Shown in pieces: positions 54,211 to 64,000 of a stretch of DNA of 64,000 nucleotides. A program made the translations under genes and the position numbers. The notes under the pieces were generated by a model. That model was given only the letters and a program-made list of their open reading frames with translations, did not search any database and was not told the DNA's origin. Position 1 is the first letter of the stretch. Every line of letters starts with the position of its first letter. The stretch comes from Vanessa cardui (Eukaryota; Arthropoda; Insecta; Lepidoptera; Nymphalidae): positions 4,092,001 to 4,156,000 of the forward strand of contig NC_061123.1 in NCBI RefSeq assembly GCF_905220365.1, in the 5' to 3' direction.

Positions 54211-54440
54211 AACTAGCTGTACCCGCGACCTTGTACGCGTTTGAATTTAACAAAAAGAAATTATATTGTAGCCTAAGCTACTCCTTATTTTATCAGTTAA
54301 CTGCCAGTGAAAGTCCCGTCGAAATAGGCCCATCCGTTCTAAAGATTAGCCAGAACAAAGAGACAGACAGACAAAAATTGTAAAAAATGTTATTTTGTAC
54401 ATTGTTGTAAATAAGGGCTATTTTAATATTAGAAACAGAC
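54211..54440 (+). repeat. LINE/SINE 3' end, F family
   Basis: AACTAGCTGTACCCGCGACC, TTGTACGCGTTTGAATTTAA, AGTCCCGTCGAAATAGGCCC and AGACAGACAGACAAAAATTG: the usual insect 'tagctg.acccgcg' repeat, related to E. A similar tip starts at 63225. Confidence 0.65.
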
Positions 54441-54469
54441 ACTCCAACTCTCTTTATTGTATAGATAGA

Positions 54470-54715
54470 TAATGAGCAAGCTGGCAACCTCATGGTAAGT
54501 GGTCATTAACACCAATAGATAATAAAATTCCTTAATATCGCCAATTCTCTTCCACCAATCTTGGGAACTAAGATATTATATAGATTCTTTGTACCTGTAT
54601 TTGGCTTACTCACCTTTCTAACCGGAACTGAACAATATCGAGTACTGCTATTTGGCGGTAGAAAATCTGATGAGTAGGCGGCACCTAACCAGACAAGCTT
54701 CTACAAAGATTTATT
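54470..54715 (-). repeat. repeat B, antisense
   Basis: CATGGTAAGTGGTCATTAAC, CCACCAATCTTGGGAACTAA, CTTTCTAACCGGAACTGAAC, TTTGGCGGTAGAAAATCTGA and CCTAACCAGACAAGCTTC in order. Confidence 0.72.
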
Positions 54716-55097
54716 ACCTAATGAAAATATATAGCTAATTATAAATATGAATACAGCTTTGTATATTATATATGTGTATATTGTATACAAATGAAACGAA
54801 TGTACAAGTATTCGAAGAAATAAATGGAAATACTGAAAATAAGGTAATTTAATATATTAAAATAAATGAAATCAAATTAAAAGAATCTTCTTGATTTGTA
54901 CGTTGCTTTCAATTTATAGCAAATAAAAAGCGTAGTTCGTGGAAAAACAAATAACGCGACTTTATATCCTGCAATCGCAAGAGATTGCCTTTAAATCAAG
55001 TAGATACGAACAAAATGGCGAAGTAAGGTTTGAAAGAAGTAAAAAAAATGTGCTGATTATTATTTATTACAATTCATAGATTATAATTAATAATGAC

Positions 55098-55375
55098 AAC
55101 CGAGATGGCCCAGTGGTTAGACCGCGTGCATCTTAAACGATGATTGCGGGTTCAAACCCAGGCAATCCACTGAATATTCATGTACTTAATTTGTGTTTAT
55201 AATTCATCTCGTGCTCGGCGGTGAAGGTAAACATCGTGAGGAAACCTGTGTCTAATTTCATAGAAATTCTGCCACATGTGCATTCCACCAACCCGCATTG
55301 GTGAAGTATGCTCCAAACCTTCAGCTCAAAGGGAGAGGAGGCTTTAGCCTGGCTGTGGGAAACTCACAGGCTGTT
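55098..55375 (+). mobile_element. SINE A copy, near full length
   Basis: Head CCGAGATGGCCCAGTGGTTA, B box GCGGGTTCAAACCCAGGC, body to GGCTGTGGGAAACTCACAGG and CTGTTATTT. A possible short duplication is AATGAC at both sides. Confidence 0.86.
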
Positions 55376-55578
55376 ATTTAAAATGACTATGAAATAACAG
55401 TGTTACAATAACACAAAATCTTTGCTACAAATGGTCGCACTTGTGAAACCCTAAGAAAATTTACTACGGTTTCTAAAATGTAAAATTTCGTATAAAATTT
55501 CTATCAAGAAAACTAATATTACAAAATTGAAACTGCTATACAAACTTAAGTGTAACTAATTTTAAAATCACTGCTCGC

Positions 55579-55833
55579 TTATTTTGAAGTTATAAGTTGT
55601 GGAGTTTTACAAGGAACTGTAGGTCGTAAGTTTGTATCGCTCATTGCTTTGTCGCTTGGAATAATGTGCCACGTGCTATACTTAGCTACTGATACATAAA
55701 TTGTATCAGTAACGAAATTCCCAGTTCTTACTCTTTTGTTTATAATTTCGCTATATAGACCCACTGGCTTATGACCAAAAATGTCAGTAATGCAAACAAA
55801 ATCATTATGGCTTTTCTGACCTTGATGATCACA
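55579..55833 (-). CDS. possible terminal coding exon, unidentified
   Basis: On the minus strand an acceptor (CAATAATTACCCAG) precedes an 84-codon open frame ending in TAA at 55579. The peptide begins CDHQGQKSHNDFVC, continues with ITDIFGHKPVGLYSEI and VAKYSTWHIIPSDKAM, and ends with PTVPCKTPQLITSK. It has three Cys and balanced, gene-like composition. The internal Met used by a simple ORF call (55764) is probably not a start. I do not recognise the family. No upstream exon was found, because the DNA just upstream is a D repeat. It may be a host terminal exon or a gene remnant. Confidence 0.33.
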   Translation of the reverse strand, partial: CDHQGQKSHNDFVCITDIFGHKPVGLYSEIINKRVRTGNFVTDTIYVSVAKYSTWHIIPSDKAMSDTNLRPTVPCKTPQLITSK

Positions 55834-55859
55834 CTGGGTAATTATTGAATATATTTATC

Positions 55860-56180
55860 ATTACATAGAATAAAACAAAGTCGCTTACCGCTGTCTGTCC
55901 GTACATAACTGATTTTGATGCGGTCTCTTTTAATTGGGTGAGTGAGTGAGTGATAAGTGGTAGGTTTATTTGTACAATACATGCACAATATAGTAGAGAA
56001 ACCCTGCTTTTTTATATAAACATTTTCCTGCGCTTGCATTGCAAACGCTAGATGAACCCTACAAAATAGATAAAAATTATGTACGAAAGTATTGTACACC
56101 TTAAAACAGTTAAAAAAAATCTGTTATTTTTTTTTAGTATAATTATTGCACCCGTTCGAAGCTGGGGCGGGTTAGCAATA
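55860..56180 (-). repeat. D-family repeat, antisense, expanded
   Basis: ACATAGAATAAAACAAAGTC, GCTTACCGCTGTCTGTCCGT, ATTTTGATGCGGTCTC, ATAGTAGAGAAACCC, then the tip CACCCGTTCGAAGCTGGGGC. An inserted GAGTGAGTGAGTGA run lies at about 55940. Frames at 55842-56099 and 56079-56357 are shadows. Confidence 0.7.
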
Positions 56181-56964
56181 AATATGAATTTAAATTCTTT
56201 GTCAATTTTTTTAACTAATATATATCTTAATTTCTCGACACCGGCTTCCCAACGAGGATTCAGAAGAGGAAATGAGGACCTCGAAATGGGCCCTATGAAA
56301 CCCTATGAACTAGGCTTTCAAACGAGGCAATACGAGATACCTATGTATATAACATGATAGTTGTCCTTGCCACAAATGGTTTTGTATCTACCCTGGCATA
56401 GAGTATGTTTGAAAAGCCTCTATATTAAATTCCATTTGCGTATATACTATGAGCGTCTCTACAATGTAGTTGTGTGTACGTAAAGCGAGGGCTTATTGAA
56501 TTTTTATGCCTACCTGGTATCGATTTTTAGTGTTTCCTTTTAGGATTTAATATATTTATCTATCGAATGCTGGAATAACATTTTACTATATATATCATTT
56601 CTGAGGAGACATTGGTGAATATGATGATAACATCAGCTTATTAGATTAGTAACCAACTAGATATCCAAATTACAAAAGTAGCTAAATACATGTCTTATAC
56701 TAATGTAAGTTAAATATTATATAGTTATACGAGAACATTATCTAATCTACTTATAAATAATATAATATTATTAATTATTTTTTAGAAATCTATACTCGTT
56801 GTAATTATTTTGCAGAAAATCAATTTTTTTAGAAAATTTCGAATATGTCGATAATAATAAAATTAAACGAGGGTAGGTGTTGTGATCCTTTTTGTACCAT
56901 AGAAGTATGTAAAAATGTGGTGATTCGTTAGGTTCATAGGAAAGTAAGATAAATTAGTAAAAAA
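56181..56964. other. no supported feature
   Basis: A GC-richer patch at 56240-56330 (AACGAGGATTCAGAAGAGG) has no recognised domain; the rest is AT-rich. Confidence 0.3.
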
Positions 56965-57258
56965 AGTAAAGTAACAGCATATAAGTTTCCCACTGCTCGG
57001 ATAAGGCCTCCTCTTCCATATTCCACCACGCTGTTCCAATGCGGGTTGGTGAAATGCACATATGGCAGAATTTCAATGAAATTAGACACATGCAGGTTTC
57101 CTCACGATGTTTTCCTTCACCACCAAGCACGAGATGAATTATAAACACAAATTAAGCACATATATAAATATATATACTATATATAGTGGTGCTTGTCTGG
57201 GTTTGAACCCGCAATCATGGATTAAAATGCACGCGTTCTAACCACTGGGCCATCTTGC
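56965..57258 (-). mobile_element. SINE A copy, antisense
   Basis: Tail GTAAAGTAACAGCATATAAG, then body and head complement (GTTTGAACCCGCAATC, CACTGGGCCATCTTGC). About 30 bp of the body near 57018 is deleted relative to other copies. The frame 56954-57148 is a shadow. Confidence 0.85.
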
Positions 57259-58185
57259 AAATGTGCAAACTAACTCATTTTCGTTCAATGCTTGGTCAGG
57301 ATATATATTTGAAACAATTGAATATTTCAGTTATTATTAAGTTTAATATTTGACTAATCGAAGCGACTGGCACGACGTCAGATCGAAATGTGATTACTGT
57401 CAGGAAATAATGTCATCGAAAGCTCGCGCGCTGCAGGATTTGAGATGATGCGATTTAATTCCAATTTGTGATCACTTCTTTTATTTAGTTTTCTACGTTA
57501 ATATAGTTAACATTTTAAAGTAAACTGTCCTTTGTAACACGATTTATAATAGGAAACAACATGCTATGTTCCTGAAAACCTAATTGAAAAAAAAAGAATT
57601 CATATTCACTTCACGCTTATCTGTATGATTTTAATTACATTCCAATTAAATCTTATTGCTTTATAATTGTTATATAAAACGCAGACAATCTATAGACTGC
57701 TGAGTAATGTTCAATATGGCGAGCATCTGTAATGTTACTTCGAATATTGCACTAGTTATTATCAGCAATGCAAATTTCTTGTAATGTAACACGAATCCAT
57801 CTCAGTTGCTTATCGTCAACGCCCGAATCATTTGACACGCATGTGAACGTATCAATTGTAATATGCAAGAGTAATGTATAAAACCCCGTAGAGATGAAAG
57901 ACTTCTCTTCATTGTTGACACTTTAAAGTAATTGTCATTTTTTATATTTTAACTTTTTTTGCTGGATAACAAATAGTACAATAGAACAGTAACATTAAAC
58001 AACAATAAGGAAGGGACTAGAATAGAAACAAAAAGTATATAATAATAATTAATAAAAATTTACAACATAAATAACACTCAATACATATGCCAAAATTAAC
58101 TATTAGATATTTCAGAGGACGAGAAAGACACGTACTTTTTATACACAGGCTTATAACATACTGTCAGATGTTACATATAATAGTC
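57259..58185. other. no supported feature
   Basis: AT-rich DNA with no recognised repeat, TIR or coding island. Confidence 0.4.
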
Positions 58186-58545
58186 AAATCAAATCAAAAT
58201 AAACTTTATTCAAGTAGGCTTTTTACAAGCACTTTTGAATCGTCATTTTACAATTAAGTCAAGCTACCACCGGTTCGGAAAGTAGATTCTACCGAGAAGA
58301 ACCGGCAACTAACATGACTTTGTATTTAAAAAATACAAAGTCATGTTAGTTAAATACAATTATTTAAATTAATATTTCCTGCTTGGAAGTCAACAGGTAT
58401 TAGCTCCACGCTTTTTTATCATCTATAAAATCTTGTTTCGAATAATATGCTTTTTCTACCAATGTATTTTTTACAAACGATTTGAATTTACGAAACGGCA
58501 AAGTTAAAAATGTCTGCGGAATTTTATTATAAATCTAATGAGAAT
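58186..58545 (-). repeat. LINE C 3' region carrying a perfect hairpin
   Basis: Antisense LINE C as at 26522 (ATCAAAATAAACTTTATTCA, GTAGGCTTTTTACAAGCACT, CCACCGGTTCGGAAAG, GAACCGGCAA). It then gives way to a perfect palindrome at 58307-58351 and resumes with GGAAGTCAACAGG and AAAATGTCTGCGG. Confidence 0.75.
58307..58351. repeat. perfect 21-bp stem hairpin
   Basis: 58307-58327 (AACTAACATGACTTTGTATTT) and 58331-58351 are exact complements around AAA. It replaces the ACTCAGTAGCTACTCTTT part expected from the sister copy at 26522, so it arose after or during insertion. Confidence 0.9.
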
Positions 58546-58606
58546 CTAGAGTAAGGCATAAATTATATAACTGACACTTATAAAAAATATATTTAAAACT
58601 TGATTA

Positions 58607-58690
58607 TTTAAAATCCCAAGGTTAGTGGTATATTTCCGATAGTACCAGTGTCTGTGGCCATAGACCATTAGGCTATCCATTTGCTAGTCA
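58607..58690 (+). repeat. decayed repeat B piece
   Basis: TCCCAAGGTTAGTGGTATAT and CATTTGCTAGTCACCTTATA are recognisable in order. Confidence 0.45.
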
Positions 58691-58756
58691 CCTTATATTA
58701 AATAACAATTTTTTTTTGCCTAATTTATTTTTACTAACATTTTAGTACCTAGTTTG

Positions 58757-59205
58757 TATTTTCAACCGACTTCAAAAAGGAGGAGGTTATCAATTTGTCT
58801 GTACTTTTTTTATTTTTGTTTAACTCGTAATTTTTTACTGGGTGGGCGGATTTTGATAATTTCAGTGTAGGTGACAGCCAAGAAAACCCTACAGTATATC
58901 CATCAAAAAACAATACGATAATACTTTAAGAAGTATGTTTTTTACAAAATTACCTTTTATAGGATAATATACTGGGTCAATCAAAGGACTCGTATCGCTT
59001 CTTTCTTTTGATTATTGAGACGCGCCCTTGGCTGACACCGGCTCCAAATATAGCAATAATTATAACTACATTATATAATCGTAAATTGACTTTTAAGTAG
59101 TCTAATATTTTTCATTCCATTTTACTTATTTTTACTACTTTTTAATGCACATTTATTTGTTTTAAAATAGTGCTCTGTTTGAAGTCGGTTTTTTTTGTTA
59201 AATTT
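58757..59205. mobile_element. short TIR element, sister of 27853-29340
   Basis: Ends TTTTCAACCGACTTCAAAAA and GTTTGAAGTCGGTTTTTTTT are inverted. The interior has GGAGGAGGTTATCAATTTGT, ACTGGGTGGGCGGATTTTGA, GGCTGACACCGGCTCCAAAT and GACTTTTAAGTAGTCTAAT. About 450 bp, no coding frame, so a MITE-like element. It lacks the inverted duplication seen in the larger copy. Confidence 0.7.
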
Positions 59206-60344
59206 TTTATATATTTCACAAATACAATCGAGGTATGTATGTTGTCACATCCAAGGTTCAGTTATTATATGTTATTAAGACGTTCGGGTATAGTTAGAGG
59301 ATTTGGGGATCACATAACCGGATGGAATTAATATTCTTTTATCACTAATTTTAAACACGCCGGCACTTAAATTTAATTAGAAAGGTAAATGGGTACTTCC
59401 GTTTAGTTTTACTGGCACTTTGAACGTAATTTTGCTGTTTAAAAGTAATGTCATGTTATCTCAAGATTTTATAGTTTCAAGTGGTCGCCCATTGGTCTAA
59501 ATCCAAGCGTAATTATTAATTAAAATATGAGGTATATTCATTTTAAATATTTGAAAGATGATGCAGAAAATGTTCGTTTTTTATATTAAACCTTGTTATA
59601 CTTAAAATTTAAAAATACAAATTGATAAGAAGCAACATTTATTTCTAACTGTGTCATACCTTGTCTTGTCACTGGCAGTGAGAAAGATTAATTAAATTAT
59701 AAAAAAATATATAATATGATTACTGAGGTCGTGAGGTGTATATGTGTGTATTGTATTTGGTATAGGTATAGGACGTAGGTATATATTATAAAATATACCT
59801 TTATTTCGTGTAATACGCTCACTGACGATATTTTTCAACCTGTTGCTGTATCAATAAAAAAGTATTTGGCACACGTGACGCGTGATCTGTTTTAATTCAT
59901 AAATTCCGTGAATACCATATTGATGAATATTCGTGAAACCATTAAAAGTAGGTATTTATTTGTTATTAAAAGGCGTCGGGATCAAGCGAGAGGATCCAAA
60001 AGTAATATTTAAATGGTTAACAAAAACAAATCGCTGACATAGTAATCGCCAAAAGGGTTATGTCCAGGGCAATATCTCACGAGTAATTTAATTTCAAGAA
60101 TTAACTTGAATATACTGATTATATTTATAAACATTTTATTGTAGAACTCGATTTCGGTTTCGACTAAATTAACAGGATTAGGACTTTTCTTTTTTAACCC
60201 TCACAGATGAAAGGGACAACACAATTCTAAATTTAAAATTATATATATACTCCTTTCGTTATTGTTGTATGTTTGTAAACTTTAAAAATACAAACTTAAA
60301 ACGGTAACGAAAACTGACAACTTTGTTTTGGCAACGGTAAGCGG
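59206..60344. other. no supported feature
   Basis: About 1.1 kb of AT-rich DNA. A GC-richer patch near 59980 (GGCGTCGGGATCAAGCGAG) has no coding signal. Confidence 0.35.
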
Positions 60345-60600
60345 TTGGTCAAATGACCCACCTCACAGTAAGTGTTCACCACTGCCCATAGACATTATCA
60401 CCGTATGAAATTTAAATAATATCTTACATAACTAATGCACCGCCAACCTTGGGTACTGATATTGTAAGTGCCTGGTAACGCTGGATAACTTACCCTTCAA
60501 ACCGAAGTACAACAATACTAACAGCTTAGCGGTAGAATATATGAAGAGGTGGTACCAATCCAGACGAGCTTGCAAGACGACCTACCAAGTAATCATAATT
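60345..60600 (-). repeat. repeat B, antisense, diverged
   Basis: CCACCTCACAGTAAGTGTTC, ACCGCCAACCTTGGGTACTG, TTACCCTTCAAACCGAAG, TTAGCGGTAGAATATATGAA and CAGACGAGCTTGCAAGACG in order. Confidence 0.68.
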
Positions 60601-61224
60601 TCCCTTATTTTTTATATAAAGAGTAATTAATAATAATGATAGTTTTTTAAATTGATAAAAATAACAGTAATAGTAATCTTTAAAGCTTGAACTATTATTA
60701 ATAATTTGTTAAGCAATAATTTCTTTGTATTTTCAATATACAAAGTTTTCATTAATAATTGTATACATTACATTACAGTGAAGGCAATAAATTAAGAACA
60801 AGTGTTATCAGTACCTTCAGAGTGTGTATGTTCGCTGCAGTGACACGTGCTGGATTTATGGAAAGCCTCGAGACATTTATTAACATTCTTACTTTAGTAA
60901 CTCGAGTACGCTCGAAGCGCTGAAAGTATTCGACGAATTTATAGAAATTTCAATGAATAAGTTTTGTAACGCTTTAAAGCTTCATATTGCTTAATTTTCA
61001 TATCATAATTGTATATATTTTTGAGTTGCGATTTTTTTTTAATTTAAATATATTTTAATTTCTTACGAAGTTGTTATATACTAAGACGTCTGTCCTGTCC
61101 TAACTATTATAACTTTTCAAGTAGTTTTAAAACAAACTTTAGTTGAGCAATTGAAAAAAAACGTGATTTAATATTTTTGTACCTAGTGTGTTTATCTATA
61201 TTTATTTTTATTTTACTTGTGGTT
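60601..61224. other. no supported feature
   Basis: AT-rich; a patch at 60895-60960 has a weak acceptor-like site and a short frame (SSTLEALKVFDEFIEISM) that I do not consider sufficient for a gene. Confidence 0.3.
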
Positions 61225-61410
61225 GAGCATGCCTGCCCATTGACATCAGTGCCTAAATTATACGCACATACTAAATTTTAAATACTTACTTTCATCGCTA
61301 ATGCGCCACCAACCATGGGAACTAAAATGTTAAATATCTTTTGTACTTGTAGTTACAGTAATTCAGTCACCTAAGTATTGCTTGTGGCGGTAGAATATAT
61401 GATATTTGTA
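61225..61410 (-). repeat. repeat B, antisense, diverged
   Basis: ATGCGCCACCAACCATGGGA, ACTAAAATGTTAAAT, TTGTAGTTACAGTAATTCAG and GTGGCGGTAGAATATATGAT in order. Confidence 0.6.
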
Positions 61411-61427
61411 TGTAATGTTGAAACTAT

Positions 61428-61680
61428 TAAGAGTAATTACTGAGTTTATTGCCGGTTTTTCTCGGTAGAATCTACTTTCCGAATCGGTGGTAGCTTCACT
61501 TAATATAGCTGTTAATTACGTTCAAAAGTGCTTGTAAAAGCCTTTTTGAATAAAATATATTTTGATTATGATTTTGGTTTTGAAAAAGAGTAAGTACCGA
61601 GTTTTTTTTCCGGTTCTTCTCGGTTGTAGCTTTAATAAATATATTTTTTAATAAAATATATTTTTATATTGATTTTGATT
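61428..61680 (+). repeat. two LINE C 3' ends in tandem
   Basis: The first copy (61428-61575) runs TTGCCGGTTTTTCTCGGTAG, GAATCGGTGGTAGCTTC, AAAAGTGCTTGTAAAAGCC to a TTTTGATTATGATTTTGG tail. A second, more decayed copy follows directly (61590-61680; CCGGTTCTTCTCGG, GTAGCTTTAATAAATAT, TTGATTTTGATT). Confidence 0.7.
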
Positions 61681-62325
61681 GGAACATACCTAGCTGGATC
61701 AAGCATCCATGCCCATTAGGTAAATTTATTAACGTACGTAGTAAAATTATTTTCTGAAGTTATGATTTTTTTTTAAATTAGAATAATTAATAACACACAA
61801 TATCTATATTAAGTATATGGAATATATTTGCATAATAATTTTCAATGTTTAGTTTTTAGTTCGCTTTCATAAGCTCCTTCACATTTTGGGTTAAACTTTT
61901 CATTCAATTAATTTGAATAATTTGTGTTCGTCATGTTATTTTTGCTGTATAGCGCAAAATTGTAGCCGGATTAAACGCGTTATGGCTACTTGATATGTGG
62001 TTTATTAATGTTTCAAGGATCGTTTTAATTATAATTCAGATTAAAAGGTAGAGCGTTCAAAGTATTATAGTGAAGTAACAAAACCAAAAACAAAATCTTA
62101 CGCGAATGCAAGTACGTAAAAAGTTCTCTTCATTCTAATTATTAATTATTATTTAACATTCGTTTTATATTATTATCCACCTTTTATCCATTTGTTAATT
62201 ACTCCACACACTAACTCCAGGCTTATAAAGTTCTAGGTATAGATTTAGTTCTTAACATTAATATTGAATATTCAATTTAATTTTAATAAATAGCTAAAAT
62301 ATATACATAAGGTGGAAAATTACTT
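61681..62325. other. no supported feature
   Basis: AT-rich DNA, no recognised element. Confidence 0.35.
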
Positions 62326-62457
62326 TCACGGAATTAAGCCCACGTAGCAGGTTAAGTTGATTGGGGATTTATGTACATTGTCTTCAGAATGATAAGAGAT
62401 AACCATCCCCACGGAGATGAAAGGTTTTGGGATAGGAAATTGAATGGATGACGCTAT
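62326..62457 (-). CDS. possible terminal coding exon, doubtful
   Basis: A minus-strand acceptor-like TTGTACACCTCCACAG is followed by 43 open codons to TGA, reading SSIQFPIPKPFISVGMVISY and DNVHKSPINLTCYVGLIP. A longer frame (to 62844, 172 codons) extends upstream, but that part is translated D repeat and is not coding. No family recognised; weaker than the 49.2-kb and 55.6-kb segments. Confidence 0.2.
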   Translation of the reverse strand: MASSIQFPIPKPFISVGMVISYHSEDNVHKSPINLTCYVGLIP

Positions 62458-62547
62458 CTGTGGAGGTGTACAAAATTTAAACCCGTCATAGAATTTATGA
62501 TATATTAAAACACAAACATAGTTTAATGATTTAAATTTTTTTTGAAA

Positions 62548-62745
62548 CGTGATATCATTACATAGTATAACACTTAGATCTTTAAAATTGCGCAACGGAT
62601 TTGGATACGTTTTTTTTAATGGATAGAGTGATTCGATAGGAAGGTTTTTGTACATAATATATTCACAATATAATAAAGAAACAAGAAAAATATCTATAGT
62701 AAACTTAGTATCAGTATTGCACTCGTGCGAAGCCAGCGAATACAG
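62548..62745 (-). repeat. D-family repeat, antisense
   Basis: ATTACATAGTATAACACTTA, AGATCTTTAAAATTGCGCAA, ATATTCACAATATAATAAAG and the tip CAGTATTGCACTCGTGCGAA. Confidence 0.7.
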
Positions 62746-63044
62746 CGTAACTTTTTTTTTCGGTGGAAATAACCAGTATTTTTTATGAGTGTATTTTTTG
62801 TTACTGTTAAGTTTCAAACTATTACTAATCAACTTATGAAACATGTAACTCAGTACAAGTGAGTGACGTAAAACTTTTTTTGCATCAAAAACGACTCACT
62901 CATACGTCAAATATATTTTTCTGTCGCTCAACAAATTCAACGGCAAAACAAAATGTTTCGAGAAGAATTCAATATTTTATTTTTCATTATAAAATACCTT
63001 ATATACTTGTTATCATACATGACAAAATAAATAAGTCAAATACG

Positions 63045-63130
63045 ACATTACCGCCACAAGGGATATAACAACTTAGTTCCCAAAGTTGTTGGCACATTGA
63101 CGATGTAAGGATTAGTTAATATTTCTTAGA
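63045..63130 (+). repeat. repeat B core fragment
   Basis: CCACAAGGGATATAACAACT, TAGTTCCCAAAGTTGTTGGC and GATGTAAGGATTAGTTAATA; both ends missing. The frame 62859-63068 ends in it and is not a gene. Confidence 0.62.
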
Positions 63131-63146
63131 TTTAGAATAATATTTA

Positions 63147-63180
63147 TTAGATACTACAGTATATGTACTGTAGTATCTAA
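63147..63180. repeat. perfect 15-bp stem hairpin
   Basis: TTAGATACTACAGTA (63147-63161) and its exact complement (63166-63180) around TATG, starting just after the truncated repeat B. Confidence 0.85.
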
Positions 63181-63224
63181 ATATACTAGTATTACTTAAA
63201 CTGATTAAAATATTATATTTCTTA

Positions 63225-63753
63225 CTAGCTGAACCAGCCACTTTATGCGCTTTTATTAATGGTTAAAGCATGGAGAGGTTACAAATGTAGTTACTTTCGT
63301 ACATGTCTAATATATTTTTTAACAATTTTAACATTTTATTGCCTTACATATGTAAACTATTGTAGTCCGTCGACTGTGAAGAACCAAATCAAGTCAAGAA
63401 TTAATAAATATAAATAAATGAGTCCAAGCTATCTGTCACTGTGTAAACTCATAAAACGAATTGCCATCGTAAAACCATTGTGAAGACTAATATTTATTAG
63501 ATTATAGCACGTAAGATTTATCGTCGAACACATTTGCAATCAGCATCGTATTTGTTTTGATACAATTTTTATACCAAGGCTTTGCTTACTATATTATTAA
63601 AAGTATTATTTTCGACGCGTAACGTATTTCTGCTCGCTGGTGTTGATCTGTTATGTGTTTGACAAATTCCCATTAAAATCGTGTATTTTTTATTTATGTA
63701 AATGGATAATCTGTTAAGACAAATCACATCGTACTCTACCATTCCATATTACA
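63225..63753. other. F-family tip at 63225-63260, otherwise nothing
   Basis: ACTAGCTGAACCAGCCACTT resembles the F-family start at 54211 but fades quickly. No other feature seen to 63753. Confidence 0.35.
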
Positions 63754-64000
63754 ATGATGAGCCGAGATGACCCAGTGGTTAGGGCGTGTACATCTTAACC
63801 GATAATTGTGAGTTAAAACCCAAGTAAGCATCACTGAATTTACATGTGCTTAATTTGTACTTATAATTCATCATGAGCCCGGCGGTGAAAGAAAACATCG
63901 TTAGGAAACCTGCAACGAAAATCCACACGTGAATCCATTCACACTGGAGCAGCGTGATGGAATATTCTCCTAACCTTCTCTTCAAAAGGAGCGGCCTCAT
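63754..64000 (+). mobile_element. SINE A copy running off the window end
   Basis: Head GAGCCGAGATGACCCAGTGG, then GAGTTAAAACCCAAG in the B-box position, neck CATGTGCTTAATTTGTACTT, body to CTTCTCTTCAAAAGGAGCGG at the last bases. The B box is mutated. The minus-strand frame at 63779-64000 is a shadow. Confidence 0.82.

Noticed and set aside
60895..60965. short exon-like frame after a weak acceptor
   Set aside because: No donor, no homology recognised and too short to judge.
62326..62844. 172-codon minus-strand frame as a gene
   Set aside because: Its middle and N-terminal parts are a translated D-family repeat; only the last 43 codons are considered, and weakly.
1..64000. CRISPR arrays, prokaryotic operons, rRNA genes
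   Set aside because: No regularly spaced direct repeats with unique spacers, no ribosome-binding-site-led gene clusters and no rRNA-like sequence were seen; the window is eukaryotic in character.

Overview
The window looks like AT-rich intergenic DNA from an insect, most likely a lepidopteran (moth or butterfly). Evidence for this is many short tRNA-derived SINEs with recognisable A and B boxes, LINE 3' ends of types I know from Lepidoptera, several TIR/foldback elements and no convincing multi-exon host gene. No prokaryotic operons, rRNA, CRISPR or intact tRNA genes were seen. Positions and alignments were made by eye, and family names come from memory, so they should be checked against a repeat library.

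The outstanding object is a complete DNA transposon at 34225-40115 with near-identical ~480-bp terminal inverted repeats. On the minus strand it carries an intact transposase gene that fits the Academ superfamily. The gene has two exons: a short 5' exon (39380-39232), a 92-nt GT-AG intron, and a long exon (39139-34852), for ~1478 aa in total. The protein shows two tandem CFIC...H-C zinc modules, a central Academ-like core, an XPG/FEN-like nuclease with its acidic residues, and a Cys8 (CXC-type) C-terminal finger. Immediately downstream lies a second apparently intact element, a LINE with ORF1 (41996-42724) and an endonuclease/reverse-transcriptase ORF2 (43330-46269), ending in an (ATTC/ATTTC)n tail near 46622.

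The rest is repeat mosaic. At 380-708 is a hAT-type MITE with an 8-bp duplication. At 6020-8698 an exact 8-bp duplication and CAGG-type ends delimit a 2.7-kb hAT-like shell filled with broken RTE- and R1-type LINE pieces. At 25683-26289 is a TIR element split by a SINE. At 28931-29336 is a long foldback. The commonest repeats are a tRNA-derived SINE ('SINE A', about 14 copies) and an interspersed repeat ('repeat B', about 15 copies or pieces). Others are LINE 3' ends ('LINE C'), a D family with a GC-rich tip, and two or three further SINE families. Nested insertions give relative ages.

Four short minus-strand segments (3464-3566, 49195-49365, 55579-55833, 62326-62457) read like terminal coding exons with a splice acceptor and stop, but no partner exons were found. 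Much of the remainder (for example 22426-24735 and 30421-33044) shows nothing I can name.
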